Source: Rhizobium sp. CB3090 (lineage in GTDB: Bacteria > Pseudomonadota > Alphaproteobacteria > Rhizobiales > Rhizobiaceae). From it: 64,000 nucleotides of DNA. The stretch is taken from NCBI RefSeq assembly GCF_029714285.1, contig NZ_CP121663.1:1-64000 (forward strand), given 5' to 3'. The translations under genes and the position numbers were made by a program. The notes beneath the pieces were generated by a model. It was given only the letters and a program-made list of their open reading frames with translations, was not told the DNA's origin and did not search any database. Shown piece by piece: positions 8,682 through 17,568 of this stretch (its first letter is position 1; each line of letters starts with the position of its first letter).

Positions 8682-9686
8682 ATGAACACTTTTTCGCTCG
8701 GAAATCTTCTTCGTCGGCCTGAAGCCGGTTCGGTGATAAGCCTGGTCGCGGTCATCTTGTTCTACGTGATCTTCGGCGATGTTGCGCTAGGCAATCTTTT
8801 TGGTGCTGCCAGTTGGGTGAACTTCGCCGCCAATCTCGGGATTGTGGCCATTCCAGTCGGCATGCTCATGATTGCCGGCGAGCTGGATATTTCGATCGGA
8901 GCGATGATTCCTGCGGGCTCGATGAGCATCGCCATCGTATCCGGCTATTACGAGATGCCGATCGTCGTCGGAATCTTGGCTGCTCTTGGCATCGGTGTCC
9001 TGGTCGGATTGGTCAATGGAATCCTTGCGGTGCGGACGTCCGTACCCTCCCTGATCATTACCCTCGGTACCCTGGTCGCAATGCAGGGCCTTATCCTCAG
9101 TGCTTCGGTTCTGCTGACGGGGAACGCGAGCGTTGCACTGACCGCTCCCGAATGGAGCAAAACGGTCTTCGGCCAGCTTCTGGCCGGCAGCTACCAGGTG
9201 ATCATCCTGTGGTGGCTGGCCCTGACGGTCGTCTATGTTTTCGTCATTCACTTCACCCGCTATGGGAACTGGATTTTCGCCATGGGCGGAGACAAGGTGA
9301 GCGCCCGCAATGCCGGCATCCCCACGCGCACCCTGACCATCTGGCTTTTCGTGATCTCTTCGACCAGCGCTTCCTTTGTCGGCATGTGCGGTGCGATCCT
9401 GTTCAATTCGGCTCAGGTGTCCGGCGGCATGAACTACATCTTCAATGCCGTTGTATCGGTCGTCGTTGGCGGCGTGCTCTTGACCGGCGGTTTTGGATCG
9501 GTCGTCGGGATTTTTATCGGCACTCTGACCTTCGCAGTTGTCAGCCAGGGCATCTATTTCACTGGGATCGATCGAAATTGGTCCAGTTTGATCATCGGCA
9601 TCATGCTGCTCGTGGCCGTCTTGATGAACAATACCTTCCGCAACATGGCGTTGACTTATGCGCGCCCCAAGAAAGGCAAGGACTGA
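8682..9686 (+). CDS. Sugar ABC transporter permease 2
   Basis: 334 aa, second CUT2-type permease, similar in length and sequence to the preceding gene (LMIAGELDISIGAMIPAGS, GNWIFAMGGDKVSARNAGIP, LTGGFGSVVGIFIG). Ten bases separate the two genes. Most CUT2 importers of this family encode one permease that forms a homodimer; a tandem duplicated pair suggests a heterodimer. Inner-membrane component importing the ligand of the 6536-7510 binding protein. Confidence 0.92.
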   Translation: MNTFSLGNLLRRPEAGSVISLVAVILFYVIFGDVALGNLFGAASWVNFAANLGIVAIPVGMLMIAGELDISIGAMIPAGSMSIAIVSGYYEMPIVVGILAALGIGVLVGLVNGILAVRTSVPSLIITLGTLVAMQGLILSASVLLTGNASVALTAPEWSKTVFGQLLAGSYQVIILWWLALTVVYVFVIHFTRYGNWIFAMGGDKVSARNAGIPTRTLTIWLFVISSTSASFVGMCGAILFNSAQVSGGMNYIFNAVVSVVVGGVLLTGGFGSVVGIFIGTLTFAVVSQGIYFTGIDRNWSSLIIGIMLLVAVLMNNTFRNMALTYARPKKGKD

Positions 9687-9689
9687 GCT

Positions 9690-10496
9690 ATGACGAAACC
9701 GGTTCTGGAACTCAAAAACGTCAATAAGTCCTTCGGGCCGATCGATGTCCTTCACGACATTTCGCTGAAGGTCCACTCCGGAGAGGTTCTGTGCCTTCTG
9801 GGAGACAATGGCGCGGGAAAATCGACCCTGATCAAGACACTTGCCGGCGTGCACAAGCCTACCTCCGGGCAGATCTTCATGGACGGCCAGGAAGTGATCT
9901 TCGACCGCCCCAAAGATGCGGCCGATCGAGGTATCTCGACTGTGCATCAGTTTGGCGGAACCTTCCCGCTGATGAGTATCGGCCGCTCCTTTTTCGTAGG
10001 AGTCGAGCCCACCAAGAAATTCGGGCCGTTCACCATTTTCGATCGCAAGACGGCAAACGAGGTAGCGGTCAAGGCCGTGCAGGAATTCGGCATCACCCGC
10101 ATCGACGACGGCGATCGGCTGATCGGCGGATTGTCGGGCGGTGAACGCCAGTCGCTTGCCATCGCGCGTGCGGTTCATTTCGGCGCACGGGTGCTGATCC
10201 TGGACGAACCGACGGCGGCCTTGGGCGTGAAGGAAGCCGCGCACGTCCTTCGCATCGTGCTGGAGGCACGCAAGCGTGGCCTCGCGGTGATCTTCATCAC
10301 CCATCAGGTCATGCATGCGATGACGGTCGGGGATCATTTCGCCGTCCTCATACGCGGTGCGCTGGCTGCGGATTTTCGCAAGGGCGAGAAGAGTCGCGAA
10401 GAAATCACCGATCTGATGGCTGGCGGGGAGGCGATGGCCGAACTGGAAGCTGAGATCGAAGCTCACACGAACCGCGGGCATCCCGCGGTGGCCTGA
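9690..10496 (+). CDS. Sugar ABC transporter ATP-binding protein
   Basis: 268-aa single-domain ATPase: Walker A GDNGAGKST (about residues 38-46), signature LSGGERQSLAIARA (about 149-162), Walker B VLILDEPTAALG, and switch histidine in FITHQ. Single-domain ATPases of the FrcA type energise some rhizobial CUT2 importers; most other CUT2 ATPases are two-domain proteins of about 500 aa. Three bases after the second permease stop. The Asp of the usual D-loop SALD is replaced (AALGVKEA), which is common in this subfamily. Confidence 0.92.
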   Translation: MTKPVLELKNVNKSFGPIDVLHDISLKVHSGEVLCLLGDNGAGKSTLIKTLAGVHKPTSGQIFMDGQEVIFDRPKDAADRGISTVHQFGGTFPLMSIGRSFFVGVEPTKKFGPFTIFDRKTANEVAVKAVQEFGITRIDDGDRLIGGLSGGERQSLAIARAVHFGARVLILDEPTAALGVKEAAHVLRIVLEARKRGLAVIFITHQVMHAMTVGDHFAVLIRGALAADFRKGEKSREEITDLMAGGEAMAELEAEIEAHTNRGHPAVA

Positions 10497-10535
10497 CCGG
10501 CTACCGAAACGAGAAATCACCGGAAGATCAACATC

Positions 10536-10559
10536 GCTTACCCGCTCTCGCGGGTGAGC
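10536..10559 (+). other. Intercistronic stem-loop between transporter and enzyme genes
   Basis: GCTTACCCGC and GCGGGTGAGC form a 10-bp stem (one G-U pair) with a TCTC loop. No adjacent T run, so more likely an mRNA processing/stability element separating transporter from catabolic cistrons than a strong terminator. Confidence 0.5.
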
Positions 10560-10592
10560 TCTCCAAGCGCAACCTTTTTTAGGTGAAAAGTC

Positions 10593-11498
10593 ATGAAAAT
10601 CGCTCTCGACCCCTTTATGCACCGCCATCTAAGCCTTGAAGACCTGCCCGCAAAGGTCAAGGAACTCGGCTACGACTGGATCGAACTATCGCCGCGCGGC
10701 GACTTCCTTGAATGGTTCAAAGCGCCGCGTGTGTTCCCCGAGCGGATCAAATCGTTCAAGCGCGCGCTGAAGGATGCCGATGTCGGCATCGCATCTCTGC
10801 TGCCGATGTATCGCTGGGCATCCAATGACGAGGCAGAGCGTCAGGCGGCGGTCAAGCACTGGAAGCGTGCCATAGAGATCGCCGGCGAACTGGAAGTGGA
10901 TGTGATGAATTCCGAGTTCGGCCGCGGCCCGCATCCGGACAAGGGGTCCTGCTACTGCTGCCATACCGGGTCCATGATCGAAGCCTGCGAGGATGCCTGG
11001 TGGCGCTCGATGGAAGAGCTGGTGCCGATCTTCGAAAAGGAAAATATTTCGCTCCATGTCGAGCCGCATCCGGAAGACTGGTGCGAAACGTTGCAGCCGG
11101 CGCTCGACATTATCCGGACGGTGAACTCGAAGAATGTCAAGTTCTTGTATTGCGCTCCGCATACCTTCTACTTCGGCGACGACACCAAGGCGATGCTGCG
11201 TGAAGCCAAGGATGTGCTGGCGCATGTCCATGTCGGCGACACGTTCAACCACAAGGCTTCTTCGGGTCTCCGCTACATCCTCAACCCGCCCGGCACGCAG
11301 GCTCGCGTCCATCAACACCTGAACATCGGCCAGGGCGAGGTTCCCTGGGATGAGTTCTTCGGAACGCTGGCCGATATCGGTTTTGACGGCATCATGACCG
11401 CCTGCGTCTTCGCTTGGGAGGACAAGGCCGACCATTCCGGCAAATTCATGCGCTCCGAAATGCAGCGCTTCATCGACAAGTATTGGGGGGCGAAATGA
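10593..11498 (+). CDS. iolH: IolH-like TIM-barrel protein (sugar phosphate isomerase/epimerase family)
   Basis: 301 aa of the AP-endonuclease-2/xylose-isomerase-like TIM-barrel family. Its sequence pattern closely follows Bacillus IolH as I remember it: [79 protein letters not shown] and [18 protein letters not shown]. IolH lies in inositol operons but its exact reaction is not firmly established. Metal-ligand candidates are the Glu, His and Asp residues at these strand ends. Overlaps the next gene by ATGA. Supports an inositol or related cyclitol as the operon's substrate. Confidence 0.85.
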   Translation: MKIALDPFMHRHLSLEDLPAKVKELGYDWIELSPRGDFLEWFKAPRVFPERIKSFKRALKDADVGIASLLPMYRWASNDEAERQAAVKHWKRAIEIAGELEVDVMNSEFGRGPHPDKGSCYCCHTGSMIEACEDAWWRSMEELVPIFEKENISLHVEPHPEDWCETLQPALDIIRTVNSKNVKFLYCAPHTFYFGDDTKAMLREAKDVLAHVHVGDTFNHKASSGLRYILNPPGTQARVHQHLNIGQGEVPWDEFFGTLADIGFDGIMTACVFAWEDKADHSGKFMRSEMQRFIDKYWGAK

Positions 11499-12520
11499 CC
11501 CTTAAAGTCGGTGTCATCGGAACTGGCATGATCGGGCAGGATCACATTCGCCGCCTGACCAAGGTCCTGTCGGGTGTCGACGTGGTCGCTGTGAACGACA
11601 TTGATGTCAAGCGCGCAGCAGCCGTCGCCCCGGAAGGCGCCACGGTGTTCGAAACGGCGGGGGATTTGATCCGGTCGGAAACGGTGGAGGCAGTTGTCAT
11701 TTGCTCTTGGGGGCCAGCCCATGAGGCGCAGCTTCTCGATTGCATTGCCGCCGGCAAGCCGGTTTTCTGCGAGAAGCCGCTCGTCACCACCGCGGCAGCG
11801 GCGCGTGGAGTGATGGAGGCCGAAGTGGCCTTCGGGCGTCGCCTCATTCAGGTGGGATTCATGCGGCGCTTCGATGGTGACTATAGGCGCCTGAAAGCGG
11901 TCATTGACAGCGGGAGCCTCGGCACCCCACTGACCTACCGCTCCGTCCATCGCAATGCTTCCGTGCCAGCCGGCCTCTACAGCTCGGACATGCCGCTCAA
12001 CGACACGCTCGTCCACGATGCGGATATTTCCCGATGGCTATTGTCGGACGAGGTGAAGGGCGTCGAAGTACGGCTTCCACGACGTTCTTCGCGAGGCGGC
12101 GATCTGCGCGATCCGACCTTGGTGCTCCTGCACCTGGCGTCCGGTGCGCTGGTCGACGTCGAGATTTCCGTCAACATCGCCTATGGCTACGATATTCGCG
12201 GCGAGGTGAGCTGCGAAATGGGGGTGGCAAGCCTCCCCGAACGGCCTTCTGCGGTGATCCGGGACCAGTATGGTGTTCGCCAACGCGTACCGGAAGATTG
12301 GCGCGAACGCTTCATCGATGCCTACGACCAGGAGTTCCGCGAGTGGATTGCCGCTGCGGCACAAGGAACGGCGACCGGACCCAGCACCTGGGATGGCTAC
12401 GCTGCGACGCTGGTTGCGGACGCCGCGCTGCGCGCCGCGGAAACCGGCGCATTCCAACCTATCACAATGATTGCAAAGCCTGGGCTCTACGACACCGCGA
12501 TCGCGCAAGCGGCGGAATGA
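11495..12520 (+). CDS. iolG: IolG-like inositol 2-dehydrogenase (Gfo/Idh/MocA family)
   Basis: 341-aa NAD-dependent dehydrogenase. N-terminal Rossmann motif [13 protein letters not shown] (residues 4-16), the family's EKPL motif near residue 92 with the catalytic Lys, and the [14 protein letters not shown] segment near 170 with the catalytic Asp/His pair. The segments [15 protein letters not shown] and FCEKPL match IolG (myo-inositol 2-dehydrogenase/D-chiro-inositol 3-dehydrogenase), which oxidises a ring hydroxyl to give an inosose. ATGA overlap with the iolH-like gene shows translational coupling. Exact cyclitol specificity cannot be read from sequence. Confidence 0.85.
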   Translation: MTLKVGVIGTGMIGQDHIRRLTKVLSGVDVVAVNDIDVKRAAAVAPEGATVFETAGDLIRSETVEAVVICSWGPAHEAQLLDCIAAGKPVFCEKPLVTTAAAARGVMEAEVAFGRRLIQVGFMRRFDGDYRRLKAVIDSGSLGTPLTYRSVHRNASVPAGLYSSDMPLNDTLVHDADISRWLLSDEVKGVEVRLPRRSSRGGDLRDPTLVLLHLASGALVDVEISVNIAYGYDIRGEVSCEMGVASLPERPSAVIRDQYGVRQRVPEDWRERFIDAYDQEFREWIAAAAQGTATGPSTWDGYAATLVADAALRAAETGAFQPITMIAKPGLYDTAIAQAAE

Positions 12521-12550
12521 ACTCGATCCCCCTCTAAGGAAGATGATCTC

Positions 12551-13723
12551 ATGATCAATGGAGAAAGAACCATAACACGCCCTCTGCGTTGGGGCATGAT
12601 CGGTGGCGGGCGGACCGGCCAGGTCGGTTATAAACACCGTACCGGTGCGCTTCGCGACGGTACCTACAAGCTTGTTTGCGGGGCTTTTGATCTTGACGCT
12701 GCGCGTGGTCGTGATTTCGGCGTGAACCTCGGCGTCGACGCGGATCGATGCTATGCGGACTACAAAGACCTTATCGTCAACGAGAAGGCGCGCGAGGACT
12801 GCGTCGAGGTCGTCTCGATCGCCACGCCAAACTTCACGCATTATGAAATCACCAAGGCGTGCCTGGAGGCAGGGATCCATGTGATCTGCGAAAAGCCGCT
12901 GTTCTTCACGGTCGCCGAATGTGAGGAAATCGAAAGGCTTGCCGAGAAAAAGGGCCTGATTGTCGGCGTGACCTACGGCTTTACCGGCCACCCCTTGGTT
13001 CACCAGATGGCCGCGATGGTTAAGAAAGGCATGCTGGGCGAAATCCGCATCGTCGACATGCAATACACCCACGGTTTCAACTCCGGCGACGATGCGGGTG
13101 CCGGCGAAGCGGTGAAATGGCGAACCAATCCGAAGACGGCAGGCCCGACCTTCGTTCTCGGCGACATCGGCACGCACCTCTACTACCTGTCCGAAGTCGT
13201 GCTGCCGCATCTGAAGATCGAGAAACTGCTCTGCGACCGCAAAGCCTTTATCCCGACGCGCGCGCCGCTTGAAGATCATGCCACAGTGCTCATGCATTAT
13301 GACAATGGCGCCCGCGGCCGTCTCTGGGTGTCTTCGGTGAACGCCGGCAATATGGGGTCGCAACGCTATCGTTTCGTTGGCTCGAAAGCCTCGATCGAAT
13401 GGTCGGACTCGCATCCCGACCAGTTGATCTATGAAGTTCAAGGCGAGCCGAACCGGACCCTTCATCACGGGATGCCATACCTTGAGGACGAAAGCCTCGC
13501 GGTCGATCGTATGGGTGCACTGCACACGGAAGGTCTCGGCGATAGCTGGGCGAATATCTATCTCTGGATCGCCCAGGCGATCGACGCGAGGAACCGCGGT
13601 GACGAAGCCTTCCTGAAAACCCATCATTACCCGGGCATCAAGGCCGGCACGGAAGGGGTTCGCTGGCTGGAGAATTGCGTCCGCTCGGCCGATGCGGGCT
13701 CCGCCTGGGTCGATTTCAAATAG
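12551..13723 (+). CDS. Second Gfo/Idh/MocA-family dehydrogenase
   Basis: 390 aa. Rossmann motif WGMIGGGRTGQVGYKHR near residues 15-31, nucleotide-binding IATPNFTHYEIT, catalytic EKPLFFT and a GDIGTHLYYLSE segment carrying the catalytic His. Longer than IolG because of insertions in the C-terminal substrate domain; this subtype is found beside sugar or cyclitol catabolic genes and may oxidise or reduce a keto-sugar or a different inositol isomer. Co-transcribed with iolG, 30 bases downstream. Substrate unknown. Confidence 0.85.
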   Translation: MINGERTITRPLRWGMIGGGRTGQVGYKHRTGALRDGTYKLVCGAFDLDAARGRDFGVNLGVDADRCYADYKDLIVNEKAREDCVEVVSIATPNFTHYEITKACLEAGIHVICEKPLFFTVAECEEIERLAEKKGLIVGVTYGFTGHPLVHQMAAMVKKGMLGEIRIVDMQYTHGFNSGDDAGAGEAVKWRTNPKTAGPTFVLGDIGTHLYYLSEVVLPHLKIEKLLCDRKAFIPTRAPLEDHATVLMHYDNGARGRLWVSSVNAGNMGSQRYRFVGSKASIEWSDSHPDQLIYEVQGEPNRTLHHGMPYLEDESLAVDRMGALHTEGLGDSWANIYLWIAQAIDARNRGDEAFLKTHHYPGIKAGTEGVRWLENCVRSADAGSAWVDFK

Positions 13724-13813
13724 CAGGAACCGGGGACGCGTTGGATATCCTCCCATCCTCCCATCCTCCTCCCGAACGCGTCCCCCAACACTCTCAGCAA
13801 GAAAGACAAAGCC

Positions 13814-14755
13814 ATGAAACTATCCATTTGCACCGATGTGATGGGCGACCTTTCCTTCACGGATATGCTCGACAAATGCGTAAAGCTCGGCGTCGAAGGC
13901 ATCGAAATGACCGGTGGCGGCTGGTCGCGCGCGCCGCATTTTCGGGCTGACGAACTTTTGGCCGACAAGGGACTTCTCCGGACCAAGCTCAAGGAAATCG
14001 AAGCCCGCGGTCTTGATATCGCGGCACTCAATTGCTCGGCGAACCCTCTCGATCCGGGCCACATGGGTCAGCGCCATCGCAAGGAGATGGAGCAAACCAT
14101 CCGTCTTGCCGGCGAGATTGGCGTCAAGACCATCGTAACGATGTCCGGCCTGCCGGAAGCCGCTCCTGGCGACACGGTGCCCAACTGGCTCGTCTATACG
14201 AAAAGCTGGCCCGAGGAGATGCCCGAGCGCGATCGCTACCAATGGGAAGACCGGGCTTTCCCGCTCTGGCATGATCTGGTGCGGCTCGCCAAGGAGGTTG
14301 GTGTCGAGAAATACGCGCTTGAGAACTTCTCGGCCATGCTCGTGTGGAACCCGGAGACTCTTTTCCGCCTGCGCAATGAGGTTGGCCCGACGGTCGGTAT
14401 GAACCTCGATCCCAGCCATCTGTTCTGGAAAGGCGCAGATCCCATTGCCGGCGCGCGCGCCTTGGGCACCGCAATCCATCATTGCCACGGCAAGGACACT
14501 CGTATCGAACGAGGACTTGCGGATGTGAATGGTCTCCTCGAGCTCAAGGACGTAACCGACGTCGCCAACCGCTCATGGAACTATGTTGCCGTCGGTGCAG
14601 GGCATGACCTGCAATGGTGGAAGGAGTTCTTCTCGGTCGTCCGGATGGTTGGCTACGACGGCTGGGTCAGCCTTGAGATGGAAGATTTCACCATGTCCAC
14701 GGAGGCCGGTGTCCAGTCTTCCATCGATGCCCTTCAAGCGACGATCAGCCGATAA
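13814..14755 (+). CDS. TIM-barrel sugar phosphate isomerase/epimerase
   Basis: 313 aa, AP_endonuc_2 (xylose-isomerase-like) family. The barrel starts MKLSICTDVMGDLSF, and metal-site candidates are in GIEMTGGG, ALENFSAM, MNLDPSHLFWKG, HHCHGKDT and WVSLEMED, the usual Glu/Asp/His/Glu pattern. Last gene of the transporter-dehydrogenase-TIM-barrel set, 90 bases after the second dehydrogenase; that spacer contains short CCTCCCAT tandem repeats (13748-13770). Likely performs an isomerisation, dehydration or epimerisation step on the product of one of the two dehydrogenases. Confidence 0.85.
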   Translation: MKLSICTDVMGDLSFTDMLDKCVKLGVEGIEMTGGGWSRAPHFRADELLADKGLLRTKLKEIEARGLDIAALNCSANPLDPGHMGQRHRKEMEQTIRLAGEIGVKTIVTMSGLPEAAPGDTVPNWLVYTKSWPEEMPERDRYQWEDRAFPLWHDLVRLAKEVGVEKYALENFSAMLVWNPETLFRLRNEVGPTVGMNLDPSHLFWKGADPIAGARALGTAIHHCHGKDTRIERGLADVNGLLELKDVTDVANRSWNYVAVGAGHDLQWWKEFFSVVRMVGYDGWVSLEMEDFTMSTEAGVQSSIDALQATISR

Positions 14756-14964
14756 TGGTACCTTACAAGTTCATCATCACGATCGAACTTCTTCCGGGGA
14801 CGCGGGACGACATCCTCGCCCACGTCCTAAGGTTTAAGCTGCGACAAAGCTGGTTGCCTGGCTCCTGCCGAGCACGTTTCGCAGGACACATGCAACGCTT
14901 CATTGCGTTTCGGTCGCTGGCCGTTCCACAAATACGATCCAACCTCGCCGATACGAAAGGATGA
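14755..14964 (+). pseudogene. Possible truncated antibiotic-biosynthesis-monooxygenase-like fragment
   Basis: A 69-codon frame starts at the stop codon of the preceding gene (TAATG overlap). Its first 23 codons (MVPYKFIITIELLPGTRDD...) look like the first strand of a small ABM/YgiN-type quinol monooxygenase, but after LAHVLRF the similarity is lost and the rest (LPGSCRARFAGHMQ...) has no family character and poor codon bias. Normal family length is about 95-110 aa. Best explained as a frameshifted or decayed gene; it may alternatively be chance. Confidence 0.35.
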
Positions 14965-15062
14965 TATCTCAATAAGAAAATTGTGCCTCTGGCGCCTTGC
15001 CGCGGTTCGGGGCATCCTGTGATGGCCGAAAATTGTACTTTATGGCAGTTGGAGGAATACCG

Positions 15063-17024
15063 ATGCGCTGTTTTACCGTACTTGGACCCTCGCAGACCGG
15101 AAAATCGACGGTCGTTGAAAAGCTCAGTTCTCTTGAGGGACCACCGCGAAAATCCAGCTCTCCTTACGGGCTGAACCTGACGGAATTTACCTTTTCAAAC
15201 GAAACCTGGTGTGCACTGGACGCGCCGGGGCCTAACGAAGCGCTGGCGCATGTGCAGCACGCACTTCTTGCCAGCGATGCCTGCATCCTGTGCATCTCAC
15301 CTGCTCCCGAGGAGGCCGTGCTCGCAGCGCCCTACCTGCGCGTGATCGAAGCGTCGGGGACGCCCTGCATCCTCTTCGTCAACCGGATGGATGAACCGAG
15401 AGGGCGGTTGAGGGATGTGATCGCAGCGCTTCAGGATTATGCCAATCACGCTCTTCTGCTTCGCCAGATCCCGATTCGCGAAGGGGACAGGATCGTCGGT
15501 AGCTGCGATCTGATTTCAGAACGGGCATGGCGCTATCGGGAAGGCCAGACTTCGGCGCTGATCGCAATCCCCGAAAGTACCGCCGAACGCGAGCATGAAG
15601 CGCGCACCGAGCTCCTGGAACACCTGTCCGAATTCGACGATTGGCTCCTCGAGGAACTTATAGAGGATCGGGAACCGGCGAGCGACACGCTTTATGCCAT
15701 CTCATCGCGGGTTCTCAGGGAAAACAGGATTATCCCGGTGCTGATCGGTTCAGCAGGTCACGGCAACGGCATGATGAGGCTGATGAAGGCGCTGCGCCAC
15801 GAGGCGCCGCCGGTCGCGGCTCTTCGCCAGCGTCTTGCTGGTGCGTGCGCCGTCGACGAGGGAAAGCTGGCAGCCGTAAGCTTTCATGCCTATCACCGTC
15901 AGAACATCGGCAAGACGGTGCTGGTGCGTGCGCTTGGCGAGGGTCTGCGGCAAGGCGCATTACTCGGCGGCTCCAGCCTCGGCGCCGTGCAGGATCCGGC
16001 AAACGGGCGGTCCAATGCGGCGGTCGTACCTGCGCCGGGGGATGTCTTCGCGGCGGTCAAGTCGGACCACCTGCCGGTTCCTTCGCTGTTGACGTCAGAC
16101 GCAACGCTCGCGCCGCCCGAGTGGACGGAGCCACCCACGCCGATGCTGGAAAGAATCCTGATCCCGGGCAGCGAACGCGATGAAAACAAGCTCTCCGAAA
16201 CGCTGGCAAAACTTTCCGAGACGGATCGCGGCCTGATTGTCTTGCAAGAGGAGGGTACCGGTGCCCAGCTTGTGCGCGCCCAAGGGCCGGTGCATCTGCG
16301 CGATCTCTGCCGAACCCTGGCCGAAGTCTTTCATATCGATGTGACCGACCGGACGCCTAGCCCGATCTACCGCGAGACGATCGCGAAATCCTCGGATGTT
16401 CATTACCGCCATCGCAAACAGACCGGCGGCGCCGGGCAATTCGCGGATGTGAAGCTGAACATTCATCCCAATGCACGTGGCCAGGGTTTCACCTTCAACG
16501 AAACGGTCAAGGGCGGCGTCGTTCCGCGCAACTACATCCCTGCTGTCGAAGCGGGCGCGCGAGAGGCGATGGAAAAGGGGCCGCTCGGTTTCCAGGTCAT
16601 CGATGTCGGCGTAACCCTGCAGGACGGCCAGCACCATGCCGTCGACAGTTCGGAACATGCCTTCCGGACTGCCTCGAAAATGGGCGTGCGGCAGGCGCTT
16701 TCCGAAAGCTCGACCGTCTTGATGCAGCCGATCTTCCGCAGCGAAATCCACATACCTTCGGTCTATTCGGGCAATCTCGTCCAGATCGTTTCCGCCCTGA
16801 AGGGTCAGGTTCTCGGTTTCGATCGGGATGAAGCGTCCAAGGGATGGGACATCTTCCGCGCACTCGTTCCGGGCAGCGCACTCGACGAGCTGGCGCGGTC
16901 ACTGCGCTCGGCGACGCAGGGCATCGGCTATTTTTCCAAGGCCTTCGATCATTTCGAGGAGCTTTATGGCAAGGAGGCGGATGCCGTCATCAAGGCGCAC
17001 GAGACCGCGCGGGTCGAGCACTGA
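15063..17024 (+). CDS. EF-G-like translational GTPase paralogue
   Basis: 653 aa. N-terminal GTP-binding domain with P-loop GPSQTGKS (residues 8-15), a DAPGPNE in place of the DxxGH G3 motif, and NRMD for NKxD; then EF-G domains II-V: the domain IV region has KQTGGAGQFADVKLNIHP and GGVVPRNYIPAVEAG, and domain V has VYSGNLVQIVSALKGQVLG. It is shorter than canonical EF-G (about 700 aa) and lacks the catalytic His after DxxG, so it is a divergent paralogue, not the housekeeping factor. Start fixed by TTGGAGGAATACCG before ATG 15063. It follows the cyclitol operon, 307 bases downstream. Its role (ribosome rescue, stress or none in translation) cannot be deduced. Confidence 0.85.
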   Translation: MRCFTVLGPSQTGKSTVVEKLSSLEGPPRKSSSPYGLNLTEFTFSNETWCALDAPGPNEALAHVQHALLASDACILCISPAPEEAVLAAPYLRVIEASGTPCILFVNRMDEPRGRLRDVIAALQDYANHALLLRQIPIREGDRIVGSCDLISERAWRYREGQTSALIAIPESTAEREHEARTELLEHLSEFDDWLLEELIEDREPASDTLYAISSRVLRENRIIPVLIGSAGHGNGMMRLMKALRHEAPPVAALRQRLAGACAVDEGKLAAVSFHAYHRQNIGKTVLVRALGEGLRQGALLGGSSLGAVQDPANGRSNAAVVPAPGDVFAAVKSDHLPVPSLLTSDATLAPPEWTEPPTPMLERILIPGSERDENKLSETLAKLSETDRGLIVLQEEGTGAQLVRAQGPVHLRDLCRTLAEVFHIDVTDRTPSPIYRETIAKSSDVHYRHRKQTGGAGQFADVKLNIHPNARGQGFTFNETVKGGVVPRNYIPAVEAGAREAMEKGPLGFQVIDVGVTLQDGQHHAVDSSEHAFRTASKMGVRQALSESSTVLMQPIFRSEIHIPSVYSGNLVQIVSALKGQVLGFDRDEASKGWDIFRALVPGSALDELARSLRSATQGIGYFSKAFDHFEELYGKEADAVIKAHETARVEH

Positions 17025-17050
17025 AGCGTTTGTGGGAGGTGACATATGTG

Positions 17051-17074
17051 CCGCGGCCGTCGTGACGGCCGCGG
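17051..17074 (+). terminator. Strong GC stem-loop after the EF-G-like gene
   Basis: Perfect inverted repeat CCGCGGCCGTC / GACGGCCGCGG with almost no loop, 27 bases after the stop codon. It is followed by ATGGTTTGG instead of a run of T, so it is a probable but not classical intrinsic terminator. Confidence 0.5.
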
Positions 17075-17170
17075 ATGGTTTGGCTGACCTTCATCTTTAT
17101 TGACCGAACCGCCATCCTATCCCGCGCTTCGAAATGGATGTGCCGAAATCGAGCTGAATTTCCCTTAATT

Positions 17171-17189
17171 TATATCACGATATGATATA
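17171..17189. promoter_or_regulatory. 19-bp operator-like palindrome TATATCA-N5-TGATATA, copy 1
   Basis: Perfect 7-base arms TATATCA and TGATATA around CGATA. The same arms with the same 5-base spacer occur at 26708-26726. It lies about 50 bases before the start of the small membrane protein gene at 17236. Two identical spaced palindromes in AT-rich promoter-like DNA suggest a shared dimeric regulator; which one is unknown. Confidence 0.5.
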
Positions 17190-17235
17190 TAATGCGGATC
17201 GTGTTCGAGGTTGTTGTTGCAATCAGGTGGTTGCG

Positions 17236-17529
17236 ATGCTGCAGTTCAAAAGAACCGGGTTAAATTTGAGACGACATGACGGAAGGCCCAGTGACGGCAA
17301 GCCGGCAGGCGCGCTGCTGAGATTGCATGCTCCAATGGTGGCGCTGGCTTTCATAAGGAAGGATATACAAAGCATTAGGTCGGTCGGGGGACCTTTGGCA
17401 CGGATCATCATTCCTCTTCTTATAGTCCTGTGCTCGATTGTCGCTGGTGTTGCCGTCGCAATGCATATAAGCGAGCAGCCCGGTTATTCGGCGAGGGTGA
17501 ATATGTCGCCGCCGATAATGTCGGAATAG
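17236..17529 (+). CDS. Possible small single-span membrane protein
   Basis: 97-codon frame with one clear transmembrane stretch (ARIIIPLLIVLCSIVAGVAV, about residues 55-75), a basic N-terminal half and a short polar tail. CAGGTGG lies a few bases before ATG 17236; the frame is open further upstream to an ATG at 17182 inside the palindrome. Not recognised as any family. Codon use in the first half is unremarkable, so the gene call is tentative; the preceding palindrome supports a regulated transcript. Confidence 0.4.
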   Translation: MLQFKRTGLNLRRHDGRPSDGKPAGALLRLHAPMVALAFIRKDIQSIRSVGGPLARIIIPLLIVLCSIVAGVAVAMHISEQPGYSARVNMSPPIMSE

Positions 17530-17568
17530 TCGATCGTAGCGCCAGAAACCTGGCTGGTGCCGAGCGTG

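Noticed and set aside
8787..10628. 613-codon antisense frame across permease 2 and the ATPase gene
   Set aside because: It mirrors two well-supported transporter genes, has no family character and no ribosome binding site; high GC makes long antisense frames common.
12038..13756. 572-codon antisense frame over the two Gfo/Idh/MocA dehydrogenases
   Set aside because: Entirely opposite to strong coding sequence, with unnatural composition; treated as a shadow.
13748..13770. Tandem CCTCCCAT repeats before the second TIM-barrel gene
   Set aside because: Only about two and a half copies in a non-coding spacer; not a CRISPR or a meaningful repeat array.
5344..14755. Levoglucosan or 3-keto-glycoside pathway as explanation of two dehydrogenases plus two TIM barrels
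   Set aside because: The composition fits, but the IolG- and IolH-like sequence patterns point more strongly to a cyclitol; kept only as an alternative.
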